Below, in pieces: positions 26,301-41,300 of a DNA stretch of 64,000 bases (positions within the stretch are counted from its first letter, which is position 1; each line of letters starts with the position of its first letter). The stretch spans positions 1 through 64,000 of the forward strand of contig VZSF01009844.1 in the NCBI GenBank assembly GCA_013398295.1, written 5' to 3'. Position numbers and translations under genes: made by a program. This DNA comes from Chionis minor (Eukaryota > Chordata > Aves > Charadriiformes > Chionididae). The notes under the pieces were generated by a model that saw nothing but the letters and a program-made list of their open reading frames with translations, ran no database searches and was not told the origin of the DNA.

Positions 26301-29300
26301 CTATTACCTGTCAGGGTTATTCCAGAAAGAATTTTACCAGTCTCCAAAGACATTTGCTCTGTACCCCTAAAGAGGGGTGGGAGAGCTCTCTTTAGAGCTG
26401 TACACTCTTCACCCATAGTTAGAACAAGCAGAACTGCAGTAAGAGAGCGTCATTGCCTGTGAAGGCAATGCTGAACTTGAATGATAAATGTGAATCCCTT
26501 ACCCAGGCCCAAACCAGCCAATGGGTAACATCTCAGGAAAGATCGGTGGGAGTGTGAAATTCCTTGTCTCCCCTTCTCTCCCTATAATTGCTTATTAACA
26601 AGTTAATCTGTCTGGATATTGGACAGTTAAACAGATGTGTAAACAGATGAGATGGGGTTAACACAGTATTTTGATTGAGGTTATTCAGATACACTTTTTT
26701 CTTGTATCGGGACTAACCTGAGGCAAGTAAGCAGAACACTGTGTCATAAAAGAAAAAGATAATGATTTTGCAGGTTTTGGTGGAAAGCCATTGGCAGGTG
26801 GTTTGGGGTTGGTTTTTTTCACTTGCTTTATTTATGTTCTTCAGATTTTGAGGCTATCTTGGAACTGGATGAGGCAGAAGTTCGTAGCTACTTCCCTGAA
26901 AGCTGGCTGTGGGAAGTTCACCAAGTTTCTCCAAGGTACTACTTTCCTCAAATCAGCTACTAAAATTTGACTTAGTCATCAGTTTTATAGAAAGTAAATG
27001 CCGAACTTGAGGTAAGCTGGGTAGCCTTAGTTGCACCTCAGATGTGTGCCGAAATGCAGTCTTACGCAAACAAACTATTCCGGCCATATTTCCCTCCACG
27101 TAGGATATGCTGTCAGGTGCAGATTGTTGAGTCGCTTTTCCTTTCACTTTTGACCTTGCTAGACACTAGCTTTTGTAAAGTCAGCTAAAACCTAGTTTAT
27201 TCCACCCAAATTCCTGTTTTCTGATTATGGTCTCTTATCTTGTCTTACCTAAAGTCCTTACTCCTTACCTGACTCCTGTCTTAGATACAGCAGTTGCTCT
27301 GGGCACATATGATCTTTGCGTTGATTAGCTGTTGGTGTTAAGAGATGGCTATTGATAATGTATAAATGCACTAAGACTTCTGAACACAGGTCAAAGACTC
27401 TGTCTATCACCTTGCCTGATTCGCTGACTACCTGGGAAGTACAAGGTGTTGGCATTTCTGATAAAGGTAGGTACTGCAACCTAATTAGAATGTAGCTAAA
27501 GAAGTAGGGAGATTTTCTGGTTGATAAACAGGAAAAGAAAACATCAAAAAATATATTTTAGGGAGGGGAAATTATTTCTTTTCTGCTCTTGAATGTAAGT
27601 GGCTGGGAAAACAAAGGCCTGCCTAGCCTATCTTGTGTGTGGCAGTGGCCTAGAATAAATGACTAAGAGGAATATAAACCAGTCAGTGACTCTTCCCTGG
27701 CATAGCTTTACAGCATCCTGGTATCAATAGCTCAGGGACTTGAGGAGAGGAAGAAACAAATTTTCCAATACATATGGTAGTCCCAACAGAAAATTTGTTT
27801 CTCCTTTTGGGAAGGAGAAGCAGCCCAAAGGACTGGTATGTCAGCAAGCATGTGTGAAGAGTGGGAGGCAGCAACTTGGAACAGGAAGCAAGATCCTGGT
27901 GACTTTTAAGAAAGCTTGGACAATTTCAAAGTACATATTGAAAAATGATAAGTCATCAGTAAAGGTGGCAAGTATATGAAGACTTTTTTCAGACTTGTTT
28001 ATCAGAAGGGTGGATAAGATAGTCTGCTTTTATGTTTTTAATTTTCTTAGGTATATGTGTTGCAACACCTCTGGAAGTGCAAGTTGTAAAAGATATCTTC
28101 CTCAGCGTTTATGTTCCTTATTCTGTGGTGCGTGGAGAACAAATTGAGTTGAAAGGATCAGTTTATAACTATAGATCTTCTGCAATTAAGGTAATTTGTG
28201 GTCTCAGTGATTTCTGTGGAAAGATTAACATAATAAACTAAAATAGCATTTCCCCTGCCAGTAGGCAGTATAAACAGATCCTTGGATCAGATTTCTCCAG
28301 TCCTTCTGCTAGTGTTATGTATGCTCAGCATAACTATATAACAAGGAAATCCAATCATTAATTGTTTCATTTCCAGCCATTCCAGTGATTACAATGTTGC
28401 CATGCTCTTGCTGAGCAACTTTACCTCATGAAAGTTAAAATACAATCTTTCTATTTCAATTGTTTGGACACAGTGTCACAAAGTGATTGGATTTTTTCAA
28501 TGATCTGCTCCAGAGCTCACAGATCGTGTTGCCCAGGGATTTAATATAAAAGGACTATTTTTAAGGAATTACATTCAAGCAGAATTGCAAAATTATGACT
28601 GAAAAAATTCAAGAATGCAAAAATATGTACATGAAGCACGTATGTGTATGAAGCCTAGTATAGTGGTTCCCTGGTGTTGCTAATGAACATTTGTTAGTGT
28701 GTTTCTAGTGGAAGTAATAGTAATTCCAAAGGTAGTAACGCTTGCTCATTTTAAACAGCAAAGCAGTATTACAGTAATAGAATGCTCGTTATAGTATTTC
28801 AGTGGCTTTAATATTTCTCTGGTGGTATATCTGTCATAGAAGCGAAACATTTAAAATCTTTCAACATTTCAGTTCTGTGTTAAAATAGCGACTGGAAATG
28901 GAATCTGTTCTTTTGGAGATTCTGCAACTACTGGATTGAGGATGCACAATTGTAATGTTAAGAATCTAGATGGCAATTCTTTGTCATCAGTTACATTCAG
29001 AATACTTCCTTTGGAATTAGGTCTTCACACTATCAACTTTACACTGCTGGCAGCCACGAACAGTGAAACTGTGGTTAAGACATTACGCGTAATGGTAAGA
29101 AAAAAATCTTAATGGTTGTAGTGGTTTTGAATTTCATATCGATTCAGTCACAAGAAATAAAAATCTATTAAATAAATTTATAAATGCTGCTTTATTTTAA
29201 TATTATCAGAATCCAAAATATCACGTGATATCATTGAATTCCCTGAGGTGTATGCAGCGGAAAAATACATGCCTGCGAATTTGACTACACACATTGTTAA

Positions 29301-32300
29301 ACCTTGCATATGAGAATTGTCAGAAAGATTAGATCGATCGATAGATTATAACTTAGTAAGCAAGGAGAATGCAGTATTCAGAGTTATTTGTTTCAGATTT
29401 TCAACTGCTTCAGCATGCTTAATTGAAAGACATTTTTTTTGTAATTTCATACTTTCCTAAGCTTTTATTTAAATCTTTTGTTAAATTTTCTGAAGAATTT
29501 TGGGAGATGGAAGACTAGCTGAAATGTATATAGAATAAATGTAGAACAGTTAAGTAAAACTCAACTACAGAGAAGGATGTAGAAGGCAAAAATACAGTTT
29601 TTAACTGTTTAAATCTGCTAATATATTTGATGAAGTAAAAGTGTTTTCATTTTCCACTTCTTTCCTCTTAATGATTTCAGCCAGAAGGCATTAAGAAAGA
29701 ACTTCATGCAGGTTTCACTTTGGATCCACAGGGTGTTTATGGTAAGAGAACTGAGCATATTTGTCTTTACTTTGTTTATTTTTTCTTATTCTTGGTTCAT
29801 GATGATCAAGTTTTCTATAATACAAAAAACTGGCATTTCTCCTTCCTGAAATATTCTTCATATGTCCGTTACAAGGATTTCCTGTCCTTTCATTGACTAA
29901 CAAATGCATCTCAAAATAGCTAGTTGTTTAGAAAAACCTTGGATTCATTTCTTAAAGGAGCCTTTATGTGTATCTTTTGCTATGATACAATACTAAGCTT
30001 TTCTCGGTGTTAGCAAGTGCTTTATTAATGAAAACAGAGTATGTTCTCATTTAACCAGAGATGAATCTGAAACCACAAAGTTTAGGTCCAGATGAGATTT
30101 TTTACTTAACAAAAAAGGCAAAAGAAAGATTAAAATGTTTGCATCTGTTCTTTTTCAAAGGTTGATGTTGTTTGCTTGTGCGTTTGGGCGTATTTCTAGT
30201 TTTCATGTTATCCTAGGTGTTTTTGTTGCTGAATTCGTAGATAGTTGTGACCTTTAAATCTGGCTACTACATCTGAATCATCTATTGATGTAGATAGTGC
30301 CGTATGATATATATGCACTTTCAATTACAGGTTCAATCAAGAGACGACAAGAATTTCGATATAAAATTCCACTAAATCTGGTCCCTAAAACAAAAATTGA
30401 TAGAAGCGTCAGTGTAAAAGGTAAATTGAATGGAAACTTTTAGTCTACTGCATATATACTTTCTGTATACCTGTTCTTTTTCTCATATTTCTTATTCCTT
30501 TGTTTAAATTTGCCTGAATTTATTCCAAGGTTTATCACCTGCTTTTGAGAAAAGGCTTTGCAGGTCACCTTTTTGTGTATAATTTTAAATACTTCATATA
30601 GAATGAGTGCTTATAACTATTGGTCAGATTCTGCCCTTGGATTCACTTTCATAATCTCTTATTTAAATAAATTCTGGGGTTTTTTTCTTTCCACAGGACA
30701 TCTTATGGGTGAAGCGATTGCCACAGTCCTCAATCCTAGTGGTCTTAGTATTCTTACTAACCTGCCAAAGGGCAATGCAGAGGCAGAGTTTATGGGTATT
30801 GCTCCAGTATTTTATGTGTTCCACTACTTGGAAGTGTCAGATAACTGGCATATACTGGGTCCTCAAACCTTAACTTCAAGAGTTCAAATGAGGAGGAAGA
30901 TGAAAGAAGGTAGGAAAACATTAGCTTATTCTCTTGCTTATAGAGTTGTAGAGGTGCATAAACCTTGCTGAAGATCATATATCTGTGTAAGCAAATACTA
31001 TTTTAATATAAACCTCTTTTTATAACTTGTTTTCTGCCCAATATATCTTTTAGGAATTGTAAGCATCTTGTCATTCAGAAATTCTGACTTCTCATATAGC
31101 ATGTGGAAGAATGGGCAAGCTAGCACATGGTGAGTTAAAAAGGTCTTTTGATTAGGATGGATGGAAAAGGCTTGTTTCACTCCTTTGCTTTAATATTTTA
31201 ACTAATTTTTAAAGGGTAATACTTTCTAGGATGCACGGGAGGTGAACCTGACGGTAGATTTAAATGGTGCTTACGACTTTGTATAGTATCTTTTGATTCC
31301 GTGTTTTCATTTGTTTTCATTTTCATCTTTTATTTGTGTCTATTTCACACCACTACAATGAAGTTGGGCCAATGGTTAGAAGCAGACATACCTCAGATAA
31401 TTTCTAGGATTTTGTTTAGTTCTGAAACCTCTTCTTTGGGCTTGGAATTTTACAAAAGGACTTTGTAGACCTTGGTTCCCTGCGGAATCATAAGCTCAGG
31501 CAAAGGTTGCACCCCAGCTTTGAAGAAGGAAAGCTAAGTACAGGGAAATGAGCAAAGGCAAAATAGTCATATGTTTTGTTCACACAAATACGGTATTTAA
31601 AGGCTATCAAACAGGATAGTACTTTTTATGGAAAACAGAGTCTGCCATTTAGGCAAAATACATAGTCACTGTCTTGTCTTTCGCAATGGCAAATGCAGTT
31701 GACTTACAGAAGGAAAGAATAAGATGCTTCAAAAGCATCTTCCTTAACTTCTGTGCATAAGAAAAAGTAATCTTTTGTGGATGTAATGAGTTCATATCCT
31801 GAAACATGGAATTTGATGCTAGTTTAGAACTGAGCAATCATTGCCCATTAAGTTAGGTCCAAAATTCATCTGCAATATTTCTTGGAACTGCGGGAGCGTG
31901 TAGCCTACCTAAATCATAAATAGTGCAAATTTGTGTCCGGAATCTAGCGATGTGGTAGTATCTGGTAATCAAAACAAATACAATCTCTTTGATTTCCTTG
32001 ACAGGTTGACAGCTTTTGCTTTAAGGATACTTGGACAAGTTAATCAATATATAAATCTCGATCAAATTTCTATTTGTAATTCACTTCTGTGGTTGATTGA
32101 TAACCGTCAAATGCCAGATGGGTCATTCCGTGAATTTGCAGATTACCAACCAGTGAAACTACAGGTATGAAACCCAGACTTTGTCTGTGCGTCTACTATA
32201 AAAGCTGAAGTCACCAGGAGGTGATGTGTTTTAGGAATGCAAGGTATTTTAAGCTGCATTTCACCAGAACACATATTCGAGACAATTTTGCTAAATTTGT

Positions 32301-35300
32301 GTTTTTCTAAATTCATTTAAAGAACAGCACAATCTTGCAAACCTTTCTGTTTTCCCACTAAGAATGGCTGCTTTCCACTTAATATTTAGAAAAAAATTAC
32401 GTAGGTTGATTTTACAGTATAATAGTCCTGGCTTGCCAATAATTTTATATAATTTTGTCTCTTTTTTACAAATAAGCTGTTACCTCCAAAGAAGTCAACA
32501 TATTTTCAGGTTAAAAAACCCTGATATTTCTTACAGGAATTTCTATTTGTTTTCTTACCTAAACTGTAAAAAGTTCTACTTATTTAAATTAATTGTTGTT
32601 TCTATTTAATTATATTTGCATATTTGATTTTGTAGGGTACATTACCCAGAGAAGCTGAAGAAAAATCTTTGTATATCACAGCATTTTCTATTATTGGAAT
32701 TGAAAAGTCAATTAAAATATGTCCTACTCAGGTAAATGATATTTTTATTTCTGCCAGCAGTCATGTTCTGGGATTGTAATTTCTTCCATTTTCTTTAACA
32801 TTTGTTCGAAGAAATTAAGAGGTTTTTTTCAGTTTCAAAGATTAAGACTTATTTACTTCGTTAGTCTTTGTCTTTCAAAATCAGTAAAGAACAATAATGA
32901 AATTCTGGATCACTTTATTATAAGATATATTGTAGAAGATATTATATATACTTATGGTGTCTTGATAGATGTGTTTCTTTAAAAATAAATCTAATGGATG
33001 CAAGCTGTCGCCTGTTCATCTTTTCAGAAAATCCATGATGCTAAAAATAAAGCAGGAGATTATTTGATGAAAAACGTGAAGACTGCTCAAAGCCCATTTA
33101 CTATGGCAATAACTTCATATGCTTTAGCTCTTGTGGATTTGAACCATCCCTCTGCACGAGTGACGTTCTCTGCACTGAAGAAAGAAGCATCTGTCATAGG
33201 TATTACTACATTCTCTCAGAGTCTGTACTGTAGTTGGTTCTCAGGCTGTTCTTTTGGTATTTTTAAATTCTCTAATGTGATGACACTACTTAGAGAGTGA
33301 ATTTCAGTGATGCTTGCTTTGGCGTGAGTTTTTAGTCCTGTGTGGCCTAGTATTTCTGCTAGATTGAATCCTGCTTTCAGCTTTTCAGCAGTGCAGTTTC
33401 ATTAGCAATGTGCAAGTCAGCTAGGCATCTGTCATTCCCCATCGGATCACGTGTGGTCTCTCTATAGGCTTTCCTTTCATGCGGGTGTCCATAGTGGATT
33501 ACTTTTGTTGGCCTCCGCATCCTTATGATGTATCCACTCTCTTCCTTGGCTCAGAGTGGAATTTTTTCACAATATCTGCCACTGCCCTCACTTTTGTTGT
33601 GTTGAGTTTTCCTCCTAATTTCTCAGTGGTTGATGAGGAACTTTGTAGTCTCTTGGGAATGCTGCTCCTTTTTAGTGTGTTTTTGTCACAGGCAGGGGAC
33701 TCAGACTGTCCTCTGCCAAGTAACCATTTCTACTGGAATAGAAAAGCTTTGTCCTGTCTCTTGAAAGTGGCTTTAAAAATAAATAAATTAAAATCTGTAT
33801 TCTCTTTGTTTGGCCACTCTATCACTGTTCAGGACCAGCAATATTCAGATACACATCAGATGCTTTGCATCAGGTTTATTTATCATGTTTCTAGTATAAA
33901 CATCACACTTACTACTGAAAGAGAAGTGTGTCTTCATCTCCTACTAAATGCAGAGTGAGTTCCTCCTTTTCGCCTTGACCTGAGCTGGCACTAATTCACC
34001 TTGGGTAGTCTGGAGAGAGTTGTTGCTGTGTTCCCATCTGAAACTTTCCTTTTATACTTTTGAAGGTGAGCCTCCTATTTATCGGTTTTGGAAAGATACT
34101 TTCAAAACACTAGACGAACACGCTCCCAGTGCTGTTACTGCACAAATGGTTGAAACTACAGCATATGCCTTGCTTACGACTTTGCTAAGAGGGGACAAAA
34201 ACTATGCCAATCCAATCATCAAATGGTTGTCTGAAGAACAAAGATATGGTGGAGGATTTTATTCAACTCAGGTGAGCTTTTAAATATTTTGTTCTCATCC
34301 TTCAGGTACCAAAATCTGAGATGTCTTAAGAGGGATAGTATCATTGGACGACCACATTGACAACTTCAATGTCTTTTGTATCGATAAGTATCAAACGACT
34401 CTGTTGTCGTGATATTCTTTGACTCTGGGAAATATGACTTCTTTTCATGAAGCCTATTATAAATAGAAATTTGCAAGCTGATTCCACTGACTTCAAATCT
34501 GCTGATTGAAAAGAATCATAGGAGGAAAACTGTTTTCTGAAGTTTTTTATAAAACACAGTTTTTAATTTCATGACATGATGTTTGTTGTTGTTTTCCACA
34601 AAAATGGAATGCAGTGTAAGATGGTATGCATGTTTTCATTAGAAAAACTGTGTCAGTATGCATGAATAGACTAAAAGTCAAGTGGAAGTTGCCAGATTTC
34701 TAATACGCTATCAACTAGTCATACTATTCAGAATATTCAAATTCATGTAACCTCCTTTTTTAAAAATTATTAAAATTCCATGTAAAAGCTGATGAGTGCT
34801 GTGTTTGTTTATTGCTATTTGCTTGCTTCCTTTTTAGTACTTGCATGCATTTCTTTAAATGGCACAAATATGTCTGTGAGGATAGTGCTAAATATGTTAC
34901 CAGCACATTAGATATGTTACCACCATGTTAAGTGTACTGCTTAGACAACGCTAAGCTGTTTAGCTAGTAATGATTACCATTATTTGTAATCAAGTTTAAG
35001 TGACAGAAAATAAATTGCTTTGTAATACATTTTCACTTTTTATTCAATTCTTTGTAACTGGTTTCTGGCAGGACACAATTAATGCCCTTGAGGCCTTGAC
35101 TGAATATGCCCTTCTTGTCAGACGGCTTGATTTGGACATGGATGTTAAGGTGGCATACAAAAACTATGGAGACCTTAAGATATTTAAATTGTCAGAAGAT
35201 AATTTTGTGGGAAGAACTATTACAGTGAGTGAATATTATTGTTTTTGAAAAGTGAAAGCAGAATTCTTAGCAACTTGTTAAATAATTATCTGAACTTTGA

Positions 35301-38300
35301 AATTGCTACTAAAGTAGCTTTTTCTTTTAATAAATTGGTAGCAATTTGTTATAGCAAATGTTTAAGGACTTTACTTATCTGCTAAACGTAATGCATTTGA
35401 ATATTCATTGAAATTTAGTATCTCTGCTTGTTCCTATGAAGTCTTTTTTTTGTAGAATCTGTTTGTAACATCAGGCCTTAATATTTATGTAAAATATAGA
35501 AAAGACAAGCAGATTGTCTGACGTGAATTGTTGCTAACGGCACTATCTTTATTATTAACTTAGAACTTTTTGTTAAACATCAATCCTTCAGGTACCTTTG
35601 GATGATGACATCTATATAAGCACTGGAAGCAGCACTGGCATAGCTACAGTAAATGTAAGCGTGCAACCAATTTTTTTAAATGGAATCTCTGGTTTGTTAA
35701 CATCAGCATTGAAAAAGAAACTGCAATTTCTCATAAACTATTCCATTTGTTGCCTTTACCTTTAGACTGAAGTGATGGATGTCATAATGGCTGTATTTTA
35801 GATTAAGTACAAGCCATTGTATGACTTCTGGCTAATGAGAGAGAAATTGTTAAGTTTCTTCCTTTTCACTGGACATTTTCTGTTCCATAAGTCTAAACAG
35901 ATGATCAACTTAGTTTTAATGCTTATCAGTTGTTACTGTCTCTGCTTAGACAGCAAAACAGGAAAAAACCCAACTTAGGGATCAATTTTGAGAAATTGCT
36001 CAATTCCCTGTTATTCTGGTGTTTACACTTAGTTAACTAAGCAATGTAATTAAGAAACTGTTTTCTTCCAATATTTAAAGGAATAATTTTTATGTGCCTA
36101 AATATTAAGCTGTTGCCATGATTTATTTTCTTCTACTCTTTCATAGCCTCTTCTAGCACCAAACTTAATAACATCTGAAACGTACATATTCTTGTGTACT
36201 AGTATTTATATTCATAAAATATCAGGAGTTGTCTGGATTATATTTTTAGTCTTGTAAATATGACCAGTGAGAGTGGCGTAGTTTTGCTCAAGAATTACCC
36301 ATTTCTTTCTGTGATGATCATTTATTTACTCTACTTTGGGTCCATCAAAACTAATGATACTTGTTGTACTGGTATATTTTCCATATTATGGGTTTTGATA
36401 GTTTGATGCCGGTTTTGAGGATTTTTTACTGATTCTGTTTTGTCTTATTTATTTGTACATGTGTAGGTGAGGACAGTGTATAACACAATCGGTACTTCTG
36501 AGGAGTCGTGTAACTTTGAATTGAAGGTTGTTCCAAAGAGAGACAATGGTAAAGGGTTAATATGGTTTTAAATACTATTGCTCAGCTCAGTGCAAGGGAA
36601 GGAGGAAAAAACTCTTACTTTTTTTAACAAAGTGTTTCTTATTAAGAATGAAACTAATAAATTCTGCCACTTTCTAAATGCAAAACTAGAAAAGAAATTG
36701 CTAGAAGCCCTTTTTAGCCCTTCTTGAAACTGTTACCTTTCTGTGAATAGAATTCACTTTTAATGCATTTCTATTAGGTGTATTTTTGCTCATTTATGGA
36801 AGATTTTTTGTAGTTGGGGGAGTGAGGGATACAAACTTCCAGCAGAAGAAAGAGATATGATGGGGATGGGGGTGATTACAGTGAGTTCTACAAGGTACTG
36901 AGAGTTCTAGTCCAGACACAACAGGGTATATAACCACATTCTAAGCTTTTGCCTTGAAGGAGCTTTAAGAGCGTAGGTGTACAATAAAGCACATAAAGCA
37001 TTACAGCTGTCATTTTATCTGAATTTTAAAAGAAGTATAATGTTATGTGTTTGTGGCTAGACAGTGAGTTCCTATATAAATAGCCACCAAAACAATTTAA
37101 AGAATTATCTATCAATTATGCAAATACTTTAAGAGAATTTTGGATTGCTGCTTCTGAAGAGTTATAAAATTACTTATTTGTCTGTACTTGCTATGAAAAG
37201 GTTACAGAAGAGAAGATGGGGAGCCACTTGGGCGCTTAGAGGCTTGTGCAAAGTAAGTACAATTGATGGGGGTTTTTGGTTGGTTGGTGTTTTTCTTTTC
37301 ACAGTGATTAAGCCAATGTTTTGCATGTAAAGATTTCGTTTAACTAAGTGCTGGTTCTGAATACCCAGGATTTCCTAACATTCAACACTCCTCCTTGCAA
37401 AGGTGGAATTCCCAACTGACATGTTAAGGAATTGGAGCAGGGCAAAGAAAATGCACTGTGGATCTACATAGGCATTATGAAATTAATTTAAGAATGTTAC
37501 AAAGGCTTTCTGGCGTCTTGGGTTTTTTAGTTATTGTTTTAATATTACATTAAGTGACATATATTAAATTTCTTTTATTTTTTAAGAGATTAAAATGGTT
37601 TTGTTTGTTAATAATTGCACCTGGTCTTCTGATCTGCTTTTCTTCCTGTTCTTCCCTTTTATGTATGTGTGTAAACAGAATTAGAGCAAAAAGTTATGAT
37701 CTCTTTGGGAGGGAGGTTTTCTTTAATTTATGTATGGGTTCTCCTGGAACATAAGTATTAAGAAAAGCTTCTTTATGTATGATATTGGCATAAATCTGAA
37801 ATGATTCGTCTGGACTATTTTGCTTCATTATTGGTTTACTGTGGTTTAAATGTTGGTAGAATTTTCCTTAGGTTTTTCTGGGATCACATTTGAGGATTTC
37901 TTTTTAATTTCAGTTATGTTTAAATATTATTTTTAATCTATTTTAGGTACAGGCCCAGCAGGAGAGAGCCACAGTCAGGGTCTGCTCATGCCGTGATGGA
38001 CATAGGTTTGGTTAGTGGATTGGAAGCAAATACAGAAGATTTATCTACTGTAAGTGTTAGTGAACTTTTTTCTTTTACTGAAGTTATTTGGACAGGTCTG
38101 TAATATTTACTGTATATCTTTTTCAATTAGAGTAGTAGTGCAGGTTTATATCATTATATCCTCATTGCTTCTAAAGACTTCAAAATCTAATGAGAATAAT
38201 CTACTTAAGTCTAGATTATGGCTTTTTGATAGAGTCCGAAGCTAGCCATCTGGTTAAAGTTCGACATCTAGACTCCCTCTCTGGCTAGTGGAAAGACAAG

Positions 38301-41300
38301 AGCAGCTAGAGAGTGGTTGTCACCTGTGTTTGGGTAGTGTGCATCAACCTCTGGAGATGCTGTACCTGGAAAGGGAACGCTGTTGGCATACGCAGCTGAC
38401 GATTAGCTGGCTGTAGGCTGTGAACTGAATCCTAACTGCAGCCTTGTGTTCATCCTGCTCCTGTTGACAAGCATGTGAGTTTTAGTTAAAGGCAATCAGA
38501 GTTAAGAGTTACAGGATTTAAATAGGATACTATACGTGGACTCAAGTATTCTTTTAAGGATAATTAGCTCTTTAATTCTTTATTATCTTCTCATAATGAG
38601 TAAAAAGTGAGAGTGTGAGCATTTTACAGAGGCAACCTTAAAATAAGGGGGTTTTTACATCTCAGAATTATGTTAAAGCTACTGATTACAAAACCTTCAA
38701 GATCATCCAAAACTGTTTAACTTGTATAAAAGATTTTTCTCTGTTTTTCTCCCCTATAGCTTGCAAGTGGAGTTGATCAGTTGATAGCAGATTATGAGAT
38801 AAAAGATGGGCACGTTATTCTGCAGATAGACTCTGTACGTTACCCTTTTCACAACTTTAACTCTTTGGAATAATTTTGTTTCCTCTAGAGCTCCTTAATT
38901 CGTGTGTCTTTCAAATAGGTGCCAGCTAATAAATTTCTCTGTGTTGAGTTCCGAATAAGTGAGCTTTTCCAGGTTGGAATGCTAAATCCTGCCACGTTCA
39001 CTGTATATGAATATCATGCACCAGGTATGGTTTCCATGTCTTCAAATTCATGTTTGTCTTTTAACTCTTTATGCCTCCTTAAAGACCACACTTTTCCTTT
39101 CTCAACAGCTTTTCATCCTTGTTATTTTAAGCTCGGGTAACTTTTGACTCATGAAGTTCCAGAGCTGACTTCTTGGACTTTGATTTTCTATATGTGTTTA
39201 CTATTTCTTTTTGGATCTTCTAGATAAAAGGTGCACTATATTTTATAACCCCTATGGAAATGAAAGACTTGTGAGATTGTGCGAAGGAGATGAATGCAAA
39301 TGCATGGAAGGTAAACTTTTTTTAAGAGGTTTCCCATTTTGACAAAACCATACTAAACACAAGGCAAAAAATCCTCATAAGAACACAGCTGTTGTCCTCT
39401 CCAGAAGTTACATTTTATGAAAAAAAAGTGTGCAGTATGGTCATGGATGTCTGACTGGATTAAGTTCAGGTGACTGAGAGTGTTACTGTGTATTTAAATA
39501 TTCATTGTTCCAGCATGCAATCCTGTAATGACAGTGTTTCTGAGTTACAGTAGATTATCCCAAACAAGTAGAGGTTCATGATGTTTTATTTGAGGACACG
39601 TGATGACATTGTGTTAACACGGGCTTTTTTCTCTCTTGCTGTAGCTGAGTGTGGTAAAGTCCAAGAGAGACTAGGCAAGTCGATAACTGCTGATACCAGG
39701 AGAGAAGCTGCATGCCAGAATGATATTGCATATGGTAATATTTGAATTGTCATTACTTATTTCACGTGCTCTGGCTGAAATGTTTGCTTGTTTACTATTG
39801 CTGCAAAACATTTTGTTCCAATGAGATCTTGTGTTTCTCTTGCTTGGTACCGTTCTAACGTGATTGTGTGGCTTTTGGGGTCAGAGGAAGTTGTGGGGCA
39901 TCAGATGAGAGCGTGGGTAGAGCTTCCATCAGGTTAGAGCATGGCTAGGATTTGTTAATGTTTCTTAGCCCTGCCCTGTATAGCTATAGCCATTGTTTTC
40001 CCAGAAATTGGCATTGTAAAGGGACATTATATTCTCCATCTGAGCATCTGCAAGACATTCAGCATGTATTGCAGGAACAAGGAATAACAAAAAGCTTGTT
40101 TTGTGTTTTTCTGCAGTTTATAAAGTGAACATCTTATCTCGCAGTGAAGACGGTAATTTCGTAAAGTATTCTGCAGCTCTTCTGGATCTCTATAAAAGAG
40201 GTCAGTGTCCTGTTCTTGATCCATTAAAAAAATTATTCAGAGTAAAAGCTGTCTGGTTGAGACCACTGAAGCAGCTGACAAAGCTCCACAGTCAGACCTA
40301 GTCATTTTGTGAGAACAGGAAACTGTAGTCTCAAATACAGCCTTTGAGGATCCTTCTGTGCCCTGAAAAGGACCGTCTTTGATGTTTTTAAACAGCTTTT
40401 CTGTATTATATCTGTTGCTAACAAACCTAAACTGTAATCAGTTAAATATCTTTTATGTGACAGAAGGTGAACATATTCTATAATCAATTAATACTGTTGT
40501 GAGCTGTTGTTTAAATGTCTCAGTTGTTCCACAGAATGCCCTCCCTTACTGCACGTACAATGCTGGAAGTGGCGTAGTATGCGAGGCTATGCCATGCCTT
40601 AACTCCTACCAGATTTTTGTAGGTTGGGTGTGTTTCTGCTTCTGGGAGAAAGAACTTTAGAACGCTCTCGGGCTCTCGCTGTCTTACCTTTGGGAGAAGT
40701 AGCTGCTCGTAGGTCCTGTGGAACTGAAGCTGATATTCAGTCTTTTTTTCCTCTGAGTTTAAGCACCGAATATTTCCTTGTAATTACTATGATATAAAAT
40801 TATTTAATGTGCATGAGGTTTATGTACCATTCAGATATAATTAAAAAAATCTTTTACAAGAAATATGTTTTATGTCATCAAATTTTCCTGTTATGTAACT
40901 AGTGGCAAATAGATCCCTTAGCTGTACTGTACTGTACTGTACTGTAGAATGTTTTGATGTTTTCTGTCTAATAGATGAGTGACTGGAAATTCTTTTTGTG
41001 AAATTTTCCAATTCTTGACATTCTACTTCAGGGCAGGCTTTTGCTCAAAAAAATGATGAAATAACCTTTGTTAAAAAGAAGACCTGTACGGATGTTGAAC
41101 TGAGCCCAGGAGAGCAGTATTTGATCATGGGAAAAGAAGCCTTAAAGATAAGCATTGGTTACAATTACAAGTAAGTAACTTACCGACAGAATATGCAGAG
41201 ATTCAATCTTAAAGTGCACTGCGAAGTGGCAAGTGTTTGTAATAATTCTTATGTAATATATAATGGATTTAATTTTAAAGTATTAGTTCAACCAATAGGT

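Noticed and set aside
33479..33958. 159-codon open frame in C5 intron 28
   Set aside because: No similarity recognised; it would not fit between exons 28 and 29, which join in phase without it. Some tissue transcript cannot be excluded.
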